A stretch of 64,000 nucleotides of DNA from Globisporangium splendens (GCA_006386115.1 VFIW01000023.1:434001-498000); one strand, 5' to 3'. Counted from the stretch's first letter, positions 1 through 11,789 are shown. Program-made: numbers and translations. Notes: generated by a model from the sequence alone, not told the origin.

Positions 1-1123
1 AGGATCGTAAACGATCGCAACGTACCGTAGTTTCCTCACAAAGTACGGCATCAATCACCAAATCAGATTCTTACAGACAACGAGGAAGCAAACGCGGAGA
101 GCGCTTGAATGCACCTTCGACTCTCTCTCTCTCTCTCTCTCTCTCTGTTTCTGTGGCTTTCTTTACATGAGTTTCTCGTTTTCTCCTATCCACTTGGCTC
201 GCCTTGGGAATCAATACTTTTCCCGCACAAAAATGAGATGTGCGGAAAATACGGTACTTCGCCACCAGCTGGTTTCCTTGGTCGCAGGGTCGAAGGTGGA
301 CATCTTCGATTAGGTGGAGGACGCTTTTCCCCCCCTTCTCTCCTCCATTTTCTTATTTTGGGCTCCACATTTTTCGTTTTCTTTGTTACGAAATGATCCC
401 GAGTGTGGGCCATTTTGTGCAAACGAAAGAACTTGGCTCTTATTCATTTTGTTCTCCTGCGCACTTGAGAAAGACTCGATGGCTGCCACATGCTCAAGAA
501 AGGCTCTCTCTCCCTCTCTATGCCGACGCCTCTCTCGTTGCAAGTTTTTAATTGTCATAGCTCCACTGGCAGCACGATGTGTTAACTTTTGTTTTTTCCG
601 TCCGTGTCACCAAAGCTGCACTGTCTCTATGCTCCAGTGTGTACTGCGGTTCTCGTCCCGCCGTGGTCTCAAGATGCAGTCAAGGGCTCCGCTGCAAATG
701 CATGAAGACTCGGAAGCGAATGACTGAGCCACGAGCATCTTAAGGTGCCTTAAATGAGCGCTACTATGGATATTTCCGACCTCTTGGCCGTGACCAAGCA
801 CCGCAGATGACTGAGAAATCTAGAACCAGCAGCTCAAACCCCTTCACTGCCTGAGATTGCGTTTGTCGCACCGTTGCGCGTAATCCAACAGCATACTCAC
901 GGAAACCTTATTGCATGTCCAGCATGGCTTGATGAGAGCTCAGTCCATAGAGACATGGCAACAAAAGTGCTGCTGGTGGGGGGTTTCGTGCGTTTTGTGC
1001 ATCTATTAATGTTGCTCTGACTACTATGCGTGTGTGTTTCCTTTTTCATCAAATATGGATGTGCACAATTGCACAATTGCGCACTTGCTGGTATTCGCTC
1101 TTTTCTTTCTGTCGAAATGCTGC
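1..1123. other. Intergenic, no gene recognised
   Basis: I see no convincing gene here. Open frames are short, overlap on both strands and have low-complexity composition. The only structure is a CT dinucleotide run at about 119-147. The stretch lies beyond the 3' end of the minus-strand glycosyltransferase at 1124. Confidence 0.6.
119..147. repeat. (CT)n microsatellite
   Basis: A run of about 14 CT dinucleotides, seen directly. Similar CT/GA runs recur before the PH-domain gene, inside the bL35 intron, after bL35, and as the 3' tail of the LINE-A fragments. No LINE-A sequence borders this one. Confidence 0.9.
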
Positions 1124-2829
1124 TCACTTATCTGTGGTGGCTGCGCGGAGGTTCTGCTCTTTGCCGCCTTTGCGCGCCATCACGCGCAGCTCTTTCATCT
1201 TGTGCGCGAAGAAGTTCATGTCGATAAAGTATTGCTTCTTTGCGCGCTCAGCCATCGCTTCGCGAGCCTTGGGGGTCATCTTGATGATGCGCTCGACGGC
1301 ATCGCAGACGTCGTTGCTGCCGAACTGCGCCGTGAACCCAGGCACATTCTTGAGTCCGTACTCGCCCTCAAAGCTGCCGCCGAGCAGCTGCTGCTTGAAT
1401 ATCCGCCGTCGCGAGTTCACGAGCACGCCCGACGCCGGCGTCAGGAATTCATTCATCGGCGGCACGTCAGTCGTCACGATCACGGCGCCACTGGCACGCG
1501 CTTGGTTGATGTAGTGGCCGTAGCCTTCGTGCATACTCGTACACAGGAAGAACGCGGCTTCAGCGATGATTTTGCCAAACGCATTGGCGTCAATGCGTCC
1601 CAATTCGAGGCTCACTTGGCTCTTCTTGATGCGCTCGTCATATGCCGCCTTCATCTCGTTCGAGTACACGTCCGGGTGCATATAGATCGTAAGTTTCGGG
1701 AAATTCGGGCGCTTGAGCCAGCAGTCCAACACAATGCGCGTACCCTTTTGCACACTGCACAAGAAGAGCAGAATGGTTAACAACTGCAGCACACATACGT
1801 ATCCGTTCAATTTCCTTGCGTACCTGGTGCCAACGGCGTGAATAAACTGCACGTCGGAAAAGTTCTTTGGCTCAATCGCGTCGGCGCTCAATTGGTTTTT
1901 CGCAAACGTCGCGACGTCGGACGACGTATGGCGCGTGTAAATCACCTTTGTGTTGCGCGGGTTGCCCTCCTGTTCGTACCACATGCGCACGCGGCGCGCG
2001 CAGATCGCGGTCTTGCACAGCACGACGTCAACGCCCCAGTAGTGCTTGGCCTGGAGCTCGTACATCTCGATGTTCGGCATGAGGTAGAGCGGCTTGTCGA
2101 GCGGCCAGTCGGGCGAGTTCGGGATGCCGTCCCAGTAGTGGTTGAAGAAGATCATCGGCGTCTTCGGGCACAGATCGTGGTACGTCAGCGTCTGACCCGT
2201 GGCCTTGTCGTAGTACTTCATCTCAATCGCCCACGCCGGGAGCATCCGCGATTGCAAGACTGCATTTATACGCGTGCAAAGCGTATCAATTAGCCATCAA
2301 TCATCGCATCCGATACACGCGCATATACACACTTACACTTCGTATACGCGATGGAATCCTCGCAGTAGCCGTGGCCACGGATACCCAGCGGCAGGAAGAT
2401 GTCGACGTCGGGGCACTGGCGGATCTTGTCGATGAGGTTCGGGTCGTCCTTGTTGAGCAGTCCGCTGGGTGACGTCACTTTGCCGTGGAGCCCATACGTC
2501 CACGGGATCACGCTGTCCTTGTGCGTCAGACACGCCTGGTGCAGCAGACTCAAGTGCACGAGCTCCGCCTCGCCAACGTTCTCGGCTAGCGGCGACTCGA
2601 TGATCTCGTCCGGGTACAGGTCCGCGCCTTCCTCGACCTCGAACGACATGTAATTCGCGAGCGTCGCGCGCTGGCTGTTGCTCGGCGACAGCAACGCGCA
2701 CTCGAGCAGCAGCACGAACATGCCGAGCGAGAGCATGGTTGCCACTACCTGCATGCGCGACCAGCGGCCCGGCGCGCACACCTTGCTGTTGGCGCCCTGC
2801 CACACTTTGTGGAACTCCTTGCGCGCCAT
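1124..2829 (-). CDS. GT4-like glycosyltransferase, type II membrane protein (paralogue A)
   Basis: Three exons, 2829-2337, 2259-1824 and 1754-1124, give 519 residues. Introns of 77 and 69 bp have GT-AG ends and rejoin the frame exactly as the paralogue at 15629-17354 predicts. The start at 2829 has a strong context (cgccATGG); an upstream in-frame ATG at 2922 is possible. Residues about 27-47 form one hydrophobic segment after a basic N-terminus, so a Golgi or ER signal anchor is likely. The C-terminal half resembles GT-B fold family 4 enzymes: Glu386 starts a motif like EGYGHYINQ, followed by VTTDVPPMNEF. The second Glu of the usual E-x7-E motif is Gln394 here, also in the paralogue. Donor and acceptor sugars cannot be told. 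The family assignment rests on motifs only. Confidence 0.8.
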
Positions 2830-5800
2830 GGCGGACTTGACCAATCGCTCGTCGAGTGTCGCGCACTGTGCGTCAAAGAGCGGGGAAGGCGGAGGAGGGG
2901 AACGACGCTCACACACGTACACAGCGGCGATGCGTGTGTGTGGTATGCGCCAATGGAGCGAGAGATGGCGCGTGAGCTGCTCGTGCGTCCTGCGCGCGCG
3001 TCCGATTGTCTAACGCGCCAAGCAGCTCTCCCTTTCCCTCGCTCCTTTTTTTCTCCCCTCAGTTTGCAGGTGGTATCGGTTTAGAGAGGGAGCTGTCGCA
3101 ACGCGATTGGCTGAAAAGCGACCAGGACGAGAAACGGAGGGAGGCGATGACATGCATCGAGTTTGCTTGCACATACCATATTATACAGGCATTCTCAAAA
3201 CAATTATTGGAGTCGGATTATTGAAAGAAGTAATACAATAATATCGTAAAGGAGGAATAGAGGAAGGAAGGACTTCATCCAGTGACTGAGTGCACATTCT
3301 CGATGCATTTCACCCAATGATCGAGATTATGTGGCGTGGGTGGACGCTATTTTTTGTCGCTACACTCTCGTTCTGCACGGCTTTTGCAACGTGACTGTGC
3401 ATACTGGAGGTTTATGCCATGAACTACCGCATTTCCTTTGTGAGTATGGCAAAAACGAGATCCCCAGAATGAATATGCGGCCGAGGGATGGCTCGACAAG
3501 AGCGCAATCGTGTCGATGCGCCAGAATTCAGAAGATTCTTTTCCAACGACTTCTTTTTTTGTACAGAGAGCCACACGATCGAACACACACGATCGAGATG
3601 CGGAGGAGCTGTACTGTGCAACTCCTGTACAACTTGTACAGCGATCCTTACACAAAGGAGAGCCTGACATAATGGCACTTTGCTTGCTTGGCAGCAATGC
3701 CGTGCGTGAATGTTGTGACACGACGCATTACATACCCGGCAATATTGCAACAATACTGTTTTGCGGAGTTTTGGTATGAGTGTGTGCGTGGAAGCGACAG
3801 GTGGACTGCGATTATAAAATCACTCGCATGGCTACAAGAGCCTTCGCAAACACGCATTTAGTTTAGTCACACTGCGCATGTCTTCCTGCTTGCATATCCA
3901 AGTTGCATTTGCTTGTTTGTTGCGATCTGCATTGACCAACGGGTTCACTCACAACCTTTCAGCAAGCTGCAACTTGCTTAAACAGCAGGTTGCACATTGA
4001 AGAGACGCGCACAAAAGATACGCTCGCAATAGTTCGTAGGTTTAAAAATAGCCTGTGCGCGTCTGCAGTTTCGATATCCAGATCGCGACCGAGTCGGTGT
4101 GTGACGCAGGCAGCAGCGTCCATCCACTTGCAAGATCGACTCGACATGCAAAACAAAATGCGATCTTTTGCTTCATGAGAACATGGCGATGCGCATGATG
4201 TTTGGGTGGAGCGTGCAAGAGGAGGAAGCAGAATCAGGAGGAGGTACTTTTGTGCTCGGTTGTGGCAACAGTGAACGTGGCCCCCCTTTTTCTTGCTCAC
4301 TTGTCTTTCTTTTTCGATTGTCCACGGAATGTTGGTGGCTTCTTGCTGTCGACTTAGTGCGGCAGAGCATTCGCATGCGACTTGCAAATAAAAAGATCGC
4401 TTGCATACATATTCGTGCGGACTGATTTTAGTTCAATTGTCTCTTTGCGCAAAGGACTTGCGAATACCTGGAGAGTGGGCGTCTCAGCACAGACGAAGCG
4501 CAAGACAAGTGGCCGAGACACGGGAGGAAGGTTCTCGACTGTTGCGGCAGCAACTTGTTGCTTCGAGGGATGTGTTGTGCAGATTTGTCTATTTTTATGG
4601 AACTGTGCCGAAATGGCTACATGAAAGCACTCACTCGACACACACAGCTAGGAATAAAAAGCATATCTTGACAATCGATCTGAGCGCAAGCAACCCGCTT
4701 TGACGCTAGCTGCATTTACGAGCAGCTTGCCTTTCTCCCGTATTCATGTAGCGCTCGCTGCTCGAGTCTTTATTGGACGTGAAGACTAACACCCTGATTG
4801 TCATCGTTGCACCCGTCGCGCAAGCATATGTAATGCAACAAATCTGAAAGCAACCACCCACCATTTAATACATATGTCGAGAACAGATTGGCCAAAGAGT
4901 CACGCTGTGCATAGTTTGCAATGCAAGTTCTAATTATGTCAAGTTGCTTACGTTCTTACGTAATGCATCTCAAGGAAACGAACGAGTCACAAGGCTAGAT
5001 GGCTAAGTTAGGGATGGCATGCTATAAACAGTCATCACTGGAGCATTTAGAGGGATATACGGCGAGACTCAGGACAGAGTATATACTTGCTGCTCGTTTA
5101 CAAGAAGCATGCCAAAAATGAACATCACCTGCTTCGTCCGTTTTTATTATGATCAATGGGAAGAGCTTGGATATTTTCAGCTGGGGGACTCGGCAGCTGC
5201 GCGCGTGCCAATGGGTGGTTACAATGCAAAAGAAAAGCAGGTTTGTCGAGAATACTTTTGAGTATTGCAGCCTAACCCTTGGGTCACGCCATGTCGAGAC
5301 ACAATGTGTTCGCATGTGTGTGAAGTTGTGGCAAGCATCGCAGCAAGCGTGGCTTCAAATAACCCAAAATGTGGCTGTGATTTTCATGGACAATGAAGAT
5401 GCTTTATAAGGTTAAAGAGTCTTTTCGTTTTGCAAACTGACTGCAACTGGACGACCTCGTCTTTGTGAGAGGGAGCAAGTCGTCGGGTTGCGTATTTTGC
5501 TGTCTACTTAGCGACAATTTCCAGACTGAGCAAGAGGAACTGCAGAGTGCACCGGACGGTACAATTTTACGCATGCGTGCTGCTGTTTTTCGCCCATCCT
5601 CTTTACTCCCCTCGTGTTGCAACCTTCCCGCAGCAATTGGCAGTCTGGCTCATCCAAAACGCTCCCTTTCCAGCATACATTCTCCAAGTCATCTCGGCTC
5701 GTCCCTCAACGACACGTCAGGCACAGCGTTGCGCAATCGGGGGTTCTTTTTAGAAGAAATCAAGCCGCCAATTTGTTATTTTTCGTTTGACATGCACTGC

Positions 5801-6454
5801 TTCTCTGCAATCGCATCCCTACCCCCATGCTGCCTTAAGTAACCAGGAAGCAAGTGAGTGTACCCCCCTTTCTTCCTCCTTCGCTCCAGGCTTCTTCCTG
5901 CTTGCTTCTTCGTGCTGCCGCTTCTCGCTCCCGCGCGTCCGCGACACGGACGTCAGCTCCGAAAGCTCAAGCTCCTGCGCAAGCCCGCCCACCCGCTGTC
6001 AAGCGAGCCCAAGCACCGTCGCGGCGCTTTCTTGTCTCCGTCGTGCGTCTTTGTCAGTCAAGCGACACACAGCAACACACCCAACCCCCGCGTCACCACC
6101 CGCACTCTCCGTCCGTCCGTCTCCTCTCTCAACCCGCCACTTCTGCATCCACACGCTCAAGAGGAAGGCGAAAGTCGCCGTACTAGTTTTTATTTTGCTT
6201 CGTTTGCCAAGCGCGACTTGCTTGCAGCAAGCTCAACAACAACAAAAAAGAGAACCCGGCACGTTTGTACATAGCAAGTTTTGTGTGCGAGGGCGTTCGA
6301 CAGCAGTACAAGTTACTTCACGCGGAGAGCAGAACCAGCAACACAAGCACGCAGACCGTATCGTAGCTGTTCGATATAAGAGCATCGAGCGTTCTACCAT
6401 CAGAGAGAGAGAGAGAGAGAGAGAGAATTCTACCCAGACACACCGAGATAAAGG
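2830..6454. other. Long spacer between divergent genes
   Basis: About 3.6 kb without a gene I can support. It separates the divergent starts of the minus-strand glycosyltransferase and the plus-strand PH-domain gene, so both promoters and 5' leaders should lie here. The last 600 bp before 6455 are C-rich then GA-rich. Open frames at 5787-6458 and 5854-6274 are proline/serine-rich and overlap in several frames, which fits composition rather than coding. I found no tRNA-like or rRNA-like sequence. Confidence 0.5.
6402..6425. repeat. (GA)n microsatellite in 5' leader
   Basis: About 12 GA dinucleotides end 29 bp before the ATG at 6455, probably within the 5' leader of the PH-domain gene. Seen directly; a regulatory role is unproven. 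Confidence 0.85.
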
Positions 6455-8044
6455 ATGATGATGACGGGGGGCAACGTGAGCCTCCAGCCCATCGGCATCG
6501 CGCGCAGCAACAGCAGCAGCAGTCAGAACGGCGGCGCGTCGCTGTCGTCGCTCGTGGGCAACTCCAAGGACTACCGCATCCACCGGTCCATGCCGCTGAG
6601 CGAGCCGCTGCGCGGACTACCGCCTATGGCGCGTCCCGTGGACGCGTCGTACTACTCCAAGCCCAAGACCGTTCTACCGCCCGTGTCGTTGACGTCGACG
6701 GCTTCTACCGTCAGCAGCACTGGTAGTACGGGCAATGGCATGTACTACCGCCAGCGCAGCGACAGCTTCGACGACGTGCTGTTCAGCCACGGCCGCCGCG
6801 CGTCGTTCTCGACGATGAGGGGCGACGTCCCACGCAACAACAGCCGCCGCAGCTTTTCGGGGGAGCCCGTGACGCCATTTGACGAGCACCTCCAGGCCAT
6901 TTACGCTGGCACGTTCGACGACAACTCCGACGGTCTCGCGTTCTTCGAGACCCACGGGTACTACGACGTGGACGACGCCAACACGGTGGAGATGTTTCGC
7001 CAGAACTTTGGGCTGCAGGAAAAGTTCTGGGAGAAGGCGATGGCTGCGGACGAGAACCCAGCCTACGACGCGTTCTACGACCCGAACGCGTCGACCGCGG
7101 ACCTGACGTTCTTCCACAGCGTCGGCGAGCGACTCTACCGGCGGCATCGCACGTACTCGGGGCGGTTCCAGCTCGTGGACGACGACGGCAACGCGATCGA
7201 CGAGGAGACCCAGTGGGAGATCGAGCGCGAGGCGCGCATCAAGGCCAAGTCGGTGGAACTCGACGAGTACGACCTGCAGGAGCTCGAGCACGAGCACGAG
7301 GAGATGGTCAAGGCGATCTTGGTCATCCGTCTCGAGAAGTCGCAGTTCCAGGAGTACTTTTACCAGGCGTTCCGCGACGAGAACGCGCAGTTCATGCAGT
7401 ACACGCCCGCGCCGTCCGAGGTGCACCACGCGCGCCGCACGACGATCGCGACGTCTTCTGCCACCGATGCTACGGCGCTCGCGACGATCCCGCCGTCCAT
7501 GAGCAGCAGCAACGTGCAGCTGCCGCCGTACTGCGGCAGCGTGTTCCTCCTCAAGGACACGATCCCGTACTTGCTGCGCAGCTGGCACAAGCGCTGGTTC
7601 TACCTCGACTTCAACTCGGGCGTCATCATGATGTACAAGCGCAGCTACTGGAAGTCGCCTCGCGGGATGCTCGACCTGCGCACGGCCACCAAGGTCGAGC
7701 GCATGAACCAGTGCGACTTCCGCATCGAGTTCCGGGACCAGCCGATGCTGCTGGTGCGCACCAAGACGGCTGAGGAGGCGGAGCTCTGGGTCAACCTGCT
7801 CAAGTTCGCCAAGCACCACGTGGGCTCGAGCCCGATGCCGCAGCTGACGCAGTACGCGCACAACGCGTCGCCCGAGATGCGCGCGAGCGTGCTCAAGATC
7901 GGCAAGAAGAAGGGCGGCAGCAAGAACGGCGGCATGAATCAGGTGGAGATGCTCGCGATGCTGCTGAGCAACTCGGCGTCCAAGAACACGACGAATTCAA
8001 ATACCGCGATGACAAACCGACCGACAAGCGCAAGGAGCGCATAA
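6455..8044 (+). CDS. PH-domain protein
   Basis: One uninterrupted frame of 529 residues with strongly GC-rich third positions. The start is the first of three consecutive ATG codons. Residues about 358-455 have the pleckstrin homology pattern: a first strand beginning GSVFLLK, a basic loop (WHKRWFYLDF), a central YKRSYWKSPRGMLDL stretch, and a C-terminal helix with the invariant Trp (AEEAELWVNLLKFAK). The N-terminus (about 1-140) is Ser/Gly-rich and probably disordered. Residues about 150-320 are acidic and helical (a run near ELDEYDLQELEHEHEE suggests a coiled coil) and match nothing I know. PH domains usually bind phosphoinositides or proteins, so a membrane-associated adaptor is a reasonable inference. 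The tail is Lys/Gly then Asn/Ser/Thr-rich. It converges with UFSP2. Confidence 0.82.
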   Translation: MMMTGGNVSLQPIGIARSNSSSSQNGGASLSSLVGNSKDYRIHRSMPLSEPLRGLPPMARPVDASYYSKPKTVLPPVSLTSTASTVSSTGSTGNGMYYRQRSDSFDDVLFSHGRRASFSTMRGDVPRNNSRRSFSGEPVTPFDEHLQAIYAGTFDDNSDGLAFFETHGYYDVDDANTVEMFRQNFGLQEKFWEKAMAADENPAYDAFYDPNASTADLTFFHSVGERLYRRHRTYSGRFQLVDDDGNAIDEETQWEIEREARIKAKSVELDEYDLQELEHEHEEMVKAILVIRLEKSQFQEYFYQAFRDENAQFMQYTPAPSEVHHARRTTIATSSATDATALATIPPSMSSSNVQLPPYCGSVFLLKDTIPYLLRSWHKRWFYLDFNSGVIMMYKRSYWKSPRGMLDLRTATKVERMNQCDFRIEFRDQPMLLVRTKTAEEAELWVNLLKFAKHHVGSSPMPQLTQYAHNASPEMRASVLKIGKKKGGSKNGGMNQVEMLAMLLSNSASKNTTNSNTAMTNRPTSARSA

Positions 8045-8585
8045 CGCAAACGATGCCACAAACAACACATTGATCTTATGAAATGCGTATCGACTCCCCC
8101 TTCCTTTATGGACAAAAGCAACACAGCGTGTCTGCAGAAGCCAGAAGCGAGAAACACACAGAAGCCACGGGGATGTCTCCCTTATCATTATCGTCATTAT
8201 TATCAAATCTTCTTCGACATGAACACACCACCAGTGCAAGCGCGTCGTCCAAGTTCGTACTACAATTTTGTCTACGCGGCGTGCATTTGTATTCATCCAT
8301 TCGACCGCGAAGCAAGCGAGAGAAAAAGAGAGAAACAAGAGAAAAGAGAAGCGCACAAAGGGAAACAAAAAGAGCATATTGTGCAAACTATTTGAAAAGT
8401 AGCGGAAGGAGCAAAGCGGTAATGCGCTCTCCATCAAGACAAAGCTATAGACAGACAACCATGCTGTTGTGAGAACAAGAAAACAAAGAGGTGATAAAAG
8501 TTGGAGCGTGTGAGTCGCCACACTAACCAACAAAATAAACGCACGAGCTTTCGGGTAGCTAATTTAGCTTTGCTTTATGGTCTTA
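8045..8585. other. Convergent 3' spacer
   Basis: 541 bp between the stop codons of the PH-domain gene (plus) and UFSP2 (minus). It is A-rich on the plus strand, with no coding signal. It should hold both 3' untranslated regions; I see no clear shared terminator. Confidence 0.6.
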
Positions 8586-10902
8586 TTAACCCACCGGGCG
8601 TTGCGGTAAGCAGAGGTTGTAAAAGCTGCCCTTGGCAAACGTGTTGGCCTTGCGCCACCCACACGCGATGGCCTTGTAGCCCTCGAGCGCCAAAGTCTTG
8701 GTCTGGATCACATTCAGGTCCTCCTGCCCGGTGTAGTGCGGGTCCAAAATCAGGAACGCGCACTCGCCCGTGCTCTCGTTGTAGTCAATGCCCAGCAGCG
8801 TGAACGCGAGCTGGCCACCGCCCATCATCACAGGCGTGCCCTGGGTCTCGAAGTGGTGCTTGAGCTCCTGCGCGTGCTCCACGAGCCTTGGACCGCTGGG
8901 CACGTTCAGGCTCCGGAACGAGACGCCGTAGAGCTCGTCCAAAACGTACCCGACTTCCATGCTGCCAATCCACTCGCGGGACTTGACGAAGGACGACGGC
9001 TTGTCGCCGATGCGCACGAGCGTCTCCTGAATCTCCATGTGGCTTGGACTTTGCTTGTCGGTGTAGTGGTTGAGGTGCAACCAGGACGCGAGCGTCTGCA
9101 GCGACCGGTACGCGCAGCCCCAGCCTTTGTCGTTCATGTTCTGCTGCATGTAGTGGTAGTAACCGTAGAAGCCGTCGACGAGGTACTGTTTGCCCTGCGA
9201 CACCCCGGACGATGGGATGCCCTCATGCACATTCACGAGCACGTCGAGGTCACGAAGCACCTTGGACTGAGCCACGAGCGAGCACCGCGGCACGTGGAAC
9301 CGAGGCTGCTCCACTGGCTGCAGGAACCACTCGTGGAGCTTTTTGTCGGTCGTGTTGGCAGTGTCCTCATGATGCGGACGCACTGTTGACACGATTGTGA
9401 GCGGGAACACTGCAGCACCACGTAGCGCGAAGTGGTGAGCCTGGAATGCCACAGATACCATCGACTCGTTGTGGAACGCGGCTTCAAACAGGTCCAGCTG
9501 CTTTGTGATTTGCTCACGAACTAGACGAAGTGTGTCGGCGATCGTGGCGTCAAGAGGAACGATCACCATTGTATCTACACCAAGATGGATCGACTGGTGG
9601 GTACTGGACTTGGAAGTAGCCTTGGAATCCGGAATGTAGAGCACTGGCGCGGCATTGGTATCACCTGATAAGCTACAAAGTAGCTCCAGATTTACAATGT
9701 CGCCAAGCTCCAACGACCGCAGGTACCCTTGCTTCTCGTCCTTGCTGCTGATGACTCCCTTTGTCGCACTTGACCCTGGAATATCATCATCGTCCCATGC
9801 ATCAAGCGCCGCCTTGTTTTTCTTCTTGGCGGCTTGCTTCTTCGCCTTATTGGAGCTGCTTTCACTGGTCTGCTGCTGCTTGCTGCTGTTGCTCGATGAA
9901 AACTTTACCACAGACGATAATGGCTTGGACACCGTCGCTCCTGCCATTGCATCAAGGCCGTCGATGCCAAACACGGTGCTACCGTTGCCGACGCGGAAAA
10001 ACGTGGACTCGGAGTCGTTTATGTGCTTCTTCCAGCGATCCACTTGACTCGGCAGGTCCGACGTGCTCTGCGCATGGACGTCAAATGCGCAGCGGATGGG
10101 TGCGAACTGGATTGCACGGAGAAAGTCGTGCGCGTGGAGACACTCGATGACGTCCACGTGGACGACGCTCTACAAAAAAGTCATTTTGTCCTCATGTCAG
10201 TACGAAAGAGTGTCCACTTCAAGTCGACATATTAGACGGCTCGACGTACCACGGAGCCTCCCTGCTGCACTTGGAAAAGCTGCAGCGTCTCGCTCGAACG
10301 CACGTACACGAGCACGAAGGCATCCACAGGCGTCGTGCCTTTCGCAGCCACCTGCACAGCGGCTTCCTCTGCGTAATGCACACAAAGGCAGTAGATTACA
10401 CACTTACATCATATACGTACACAGTAAGCAGATTATGCGCATGAGACGTACGAATTTGCGCGTCGTCCTCGGCTCGTTGTAGCACCGCCCAATGACCCAC
10501 GACCGAGAGTCCGCCTGGAAGGTACTGCTTTGCATCATGCCTATAAACAAATAGGCACACGCAGACAAGACCACATTACATGCGTCATTATAACCACAGC
10601 GTATACGCAGTTCTGTGCATATATAGCCGCGCACACGCACATAGAGATAATGCGAAATTGAACGCATGAACGTACACGTCGGCTGTAGCCTTGAGAAGTC
10701 CCCAGATCGCCACTTGGCTGCGCGTCGATTCCTCCGCTTCTACGGGGACGTTTATGCCGATCAGCACACCAATCGATAGATCTGCATCTGCGCTTTCAGA
10801 ATCTCCGTCGTGATCCGTCACTGCGAGCGTCTTCACGGCGCGGAGAAGCGTCGACGGCACCACACCGGTTGCCATTTTACCCATATGGCCGCTACACGTC
10901 AT
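8586..10902 (-). CDS. UFSP2: UFM1-specific protease 2 (peptidase family C78)
   Basis: Four exons, 10902-10676, 10540-10452, 10368-10250 and 10169-8586, give about 672 residues; introns are 135, 83 and 80 bp with GT-AG ends and consistent phases. A second start at 10875 (A at -3, G at +4) would remove nine residues. The C-terminal 200 residues carry the C78 signature: catalytic Cys497 in GWGCAYRS, Asp621 and His623 in LDPHYTG, and Tyr485 twelve residues before the Cys. The 124-residue Cys-to-Asp spacing matches my memory of animal UFSP2. The protein ends near YNLCLPQRP, as in known UFSP2. Family members mature the UFM1 precursor and remove UFM1 from targets, often at the ER. Residues about 175-260 are low-complexity with a Lys/Ala tract. 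Longer than human UFSP2 (about 469 residues). It starts 275 bp from bL35. Confidence 0.92.
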
Positions 10903-11177
10903 CGTCCAAATACAGAAATGTCTACCTGCACAACATAATATTCAGCTCTTCGCCAACAGAATCATATTCAACAGGATAACAATTAGTAGCGGAACAAAAT
11001 TGACGTTCATTTCCTGCCAATCCAGATCCAATACCTGCATTTATTTCTTTCAGCCAATGAAAGATATGCTATCGCAACAATTCATCGCATATCTACCAAT
11101 AAGAAGCCATTGTGAGCCATTTTGGAGCGATGGGCTATCAGCGCACAGCCAGCGAGTGGTTAGCATCGAAACCAAAG
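10903..11177. promoter_or_regulatory. Divergent promoter region, UFSP2 / mitochondrial bL35
   Basis: 275 bp between the inferred start codons of two divergent genes. It contains CCAAT-type motifs near 11022, 11054 and 11096 on the plus strand. A stretch near 11027 (gttcatttcctgccaatcc) loosely resembles the oomycete initiator element, but the match is imperfect. Transcription starts cannot be placed from sequence alone. Confidence 0.4.
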
Positions 11178-11730
11178 ATGGCGCTCTTCCGGTACGCTTC
11201 ATGGGCTTCCTCTATGCGGATGCGCGTGTCTGTGGATGCGCCACGTGCGTCCGCGTAGCTCTCTCTCTTCTCTCTCTCTCTGTCTCTCTATGTGTGTGTG
11301 CATGTGGTGTGCTCACGCTGCTTATCCCTCCATCTCTGTGCTTTGCTGTAGATCATTGACACGCCAATTCAAGGCTCTGGCCGTGACCCCTGCGCGCGTG
11401 GCTGCTCCTGCTCCTGCTTCGGCGCCTGCGCTGCGCACGTTCCCTGGTCTCGCGAACGCGCTGCCGTCGTCGGCGCTCTCGAACCCGTTCTTGACGAACG
11501 CTGCGGGCTTCCCGCAACTGCAGGTGCGCTGCAAGGGCTACAAGCTCAAGACCAAGTCGGCGGTCAAGAAACGCTTCACGGTCAACTGCAACGGCCTCGT
11601 GAAGCGCGCGCAGGCCAACAAACGACACATCGCGACCAAGAAGACCCGCGAGCGCATCCGCCGACTCGGCAAGCCCGTCTTCGTCGAGGGCAAGATCCGA
11701 AAGAACATTCTCAGCATGATGAACAAGTAG
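11178..11730 (+). CDS. MRPL35: Mitochondrial ribosomal protein bL35
   Basis: Two exons, 11178-11191 and 11352-11730, joined across a 160 bp GT-AG intron, give 130 residues. The 14 bp first exon was found by frame: it supplies MALF plus two bases and makes an Arg-rich, acid-free N-terminus ([16 protein letters not shown]) typical of a mitochondrial presequence. Residues about 67-130 are the bL35 domain: [12 protein letters not shown], then [21 protein letters not shown], then a basic C-terminus. bL35 is a small protein of the large ribosomal subunit. The intron contains a CT-rich tract near 11262-11292. Without the first exon the frame would start with a poor hydrophobic leader, so the spliced model is preferred. 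Confidence 0.92.
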
Positions 11731-11758
11731 ATACCTTTTTTAGACTCAAGGCCGCCGA

Positions 11759-11759
<1 letters not shown>

Positions 11760-11782
<23 letters not shown>
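11760..11782. repeat. (GA)n microsatellite
   Basis: About eleven GA dinucleotides 30 bp after the bL35 stop, in the 194 bp convergent spacer before the TPGS1-like gene. Seen directly. Confidence 0.85.

Positions 11783-11789
<7 letters not shown>

Noticed and set aside
314..727. 137-codon frame near the left end
   Set aside because: No family pattern, several overlapping frames on both strands, atypical composition.
5787..6458. 223-codon frame upstream of the PH-domain gene
   Set aside because: Ser/Pro/Arg-rich, overlapped by two other open frames, ends in the GA repeat, and has no recognisable domain; more likely leader DNA.
6674..7861. 395-codon open frame antisense to the PH-domain gene
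   Set aside because: It is rich in Arg, Val, Leu and His, as expected for the complement of a GC-biased coding sequence, and has no family motif.
10404..10667. Minus-strand open frame of 87 codons within the UFSP2 5' region
   Set aside because: It is an intron-spanning frame; the spliced UFSP2 model uses another frame through 10540-10452 and links well to both neighbours.
119..11782. CT/GA runs in host DNA as tails of decayed LINE-A insertions
   Set aside because: LINE-A tails are preceded by a distinctive 3' UTR (gatcataagttaaatag), which is absent next to these runs.
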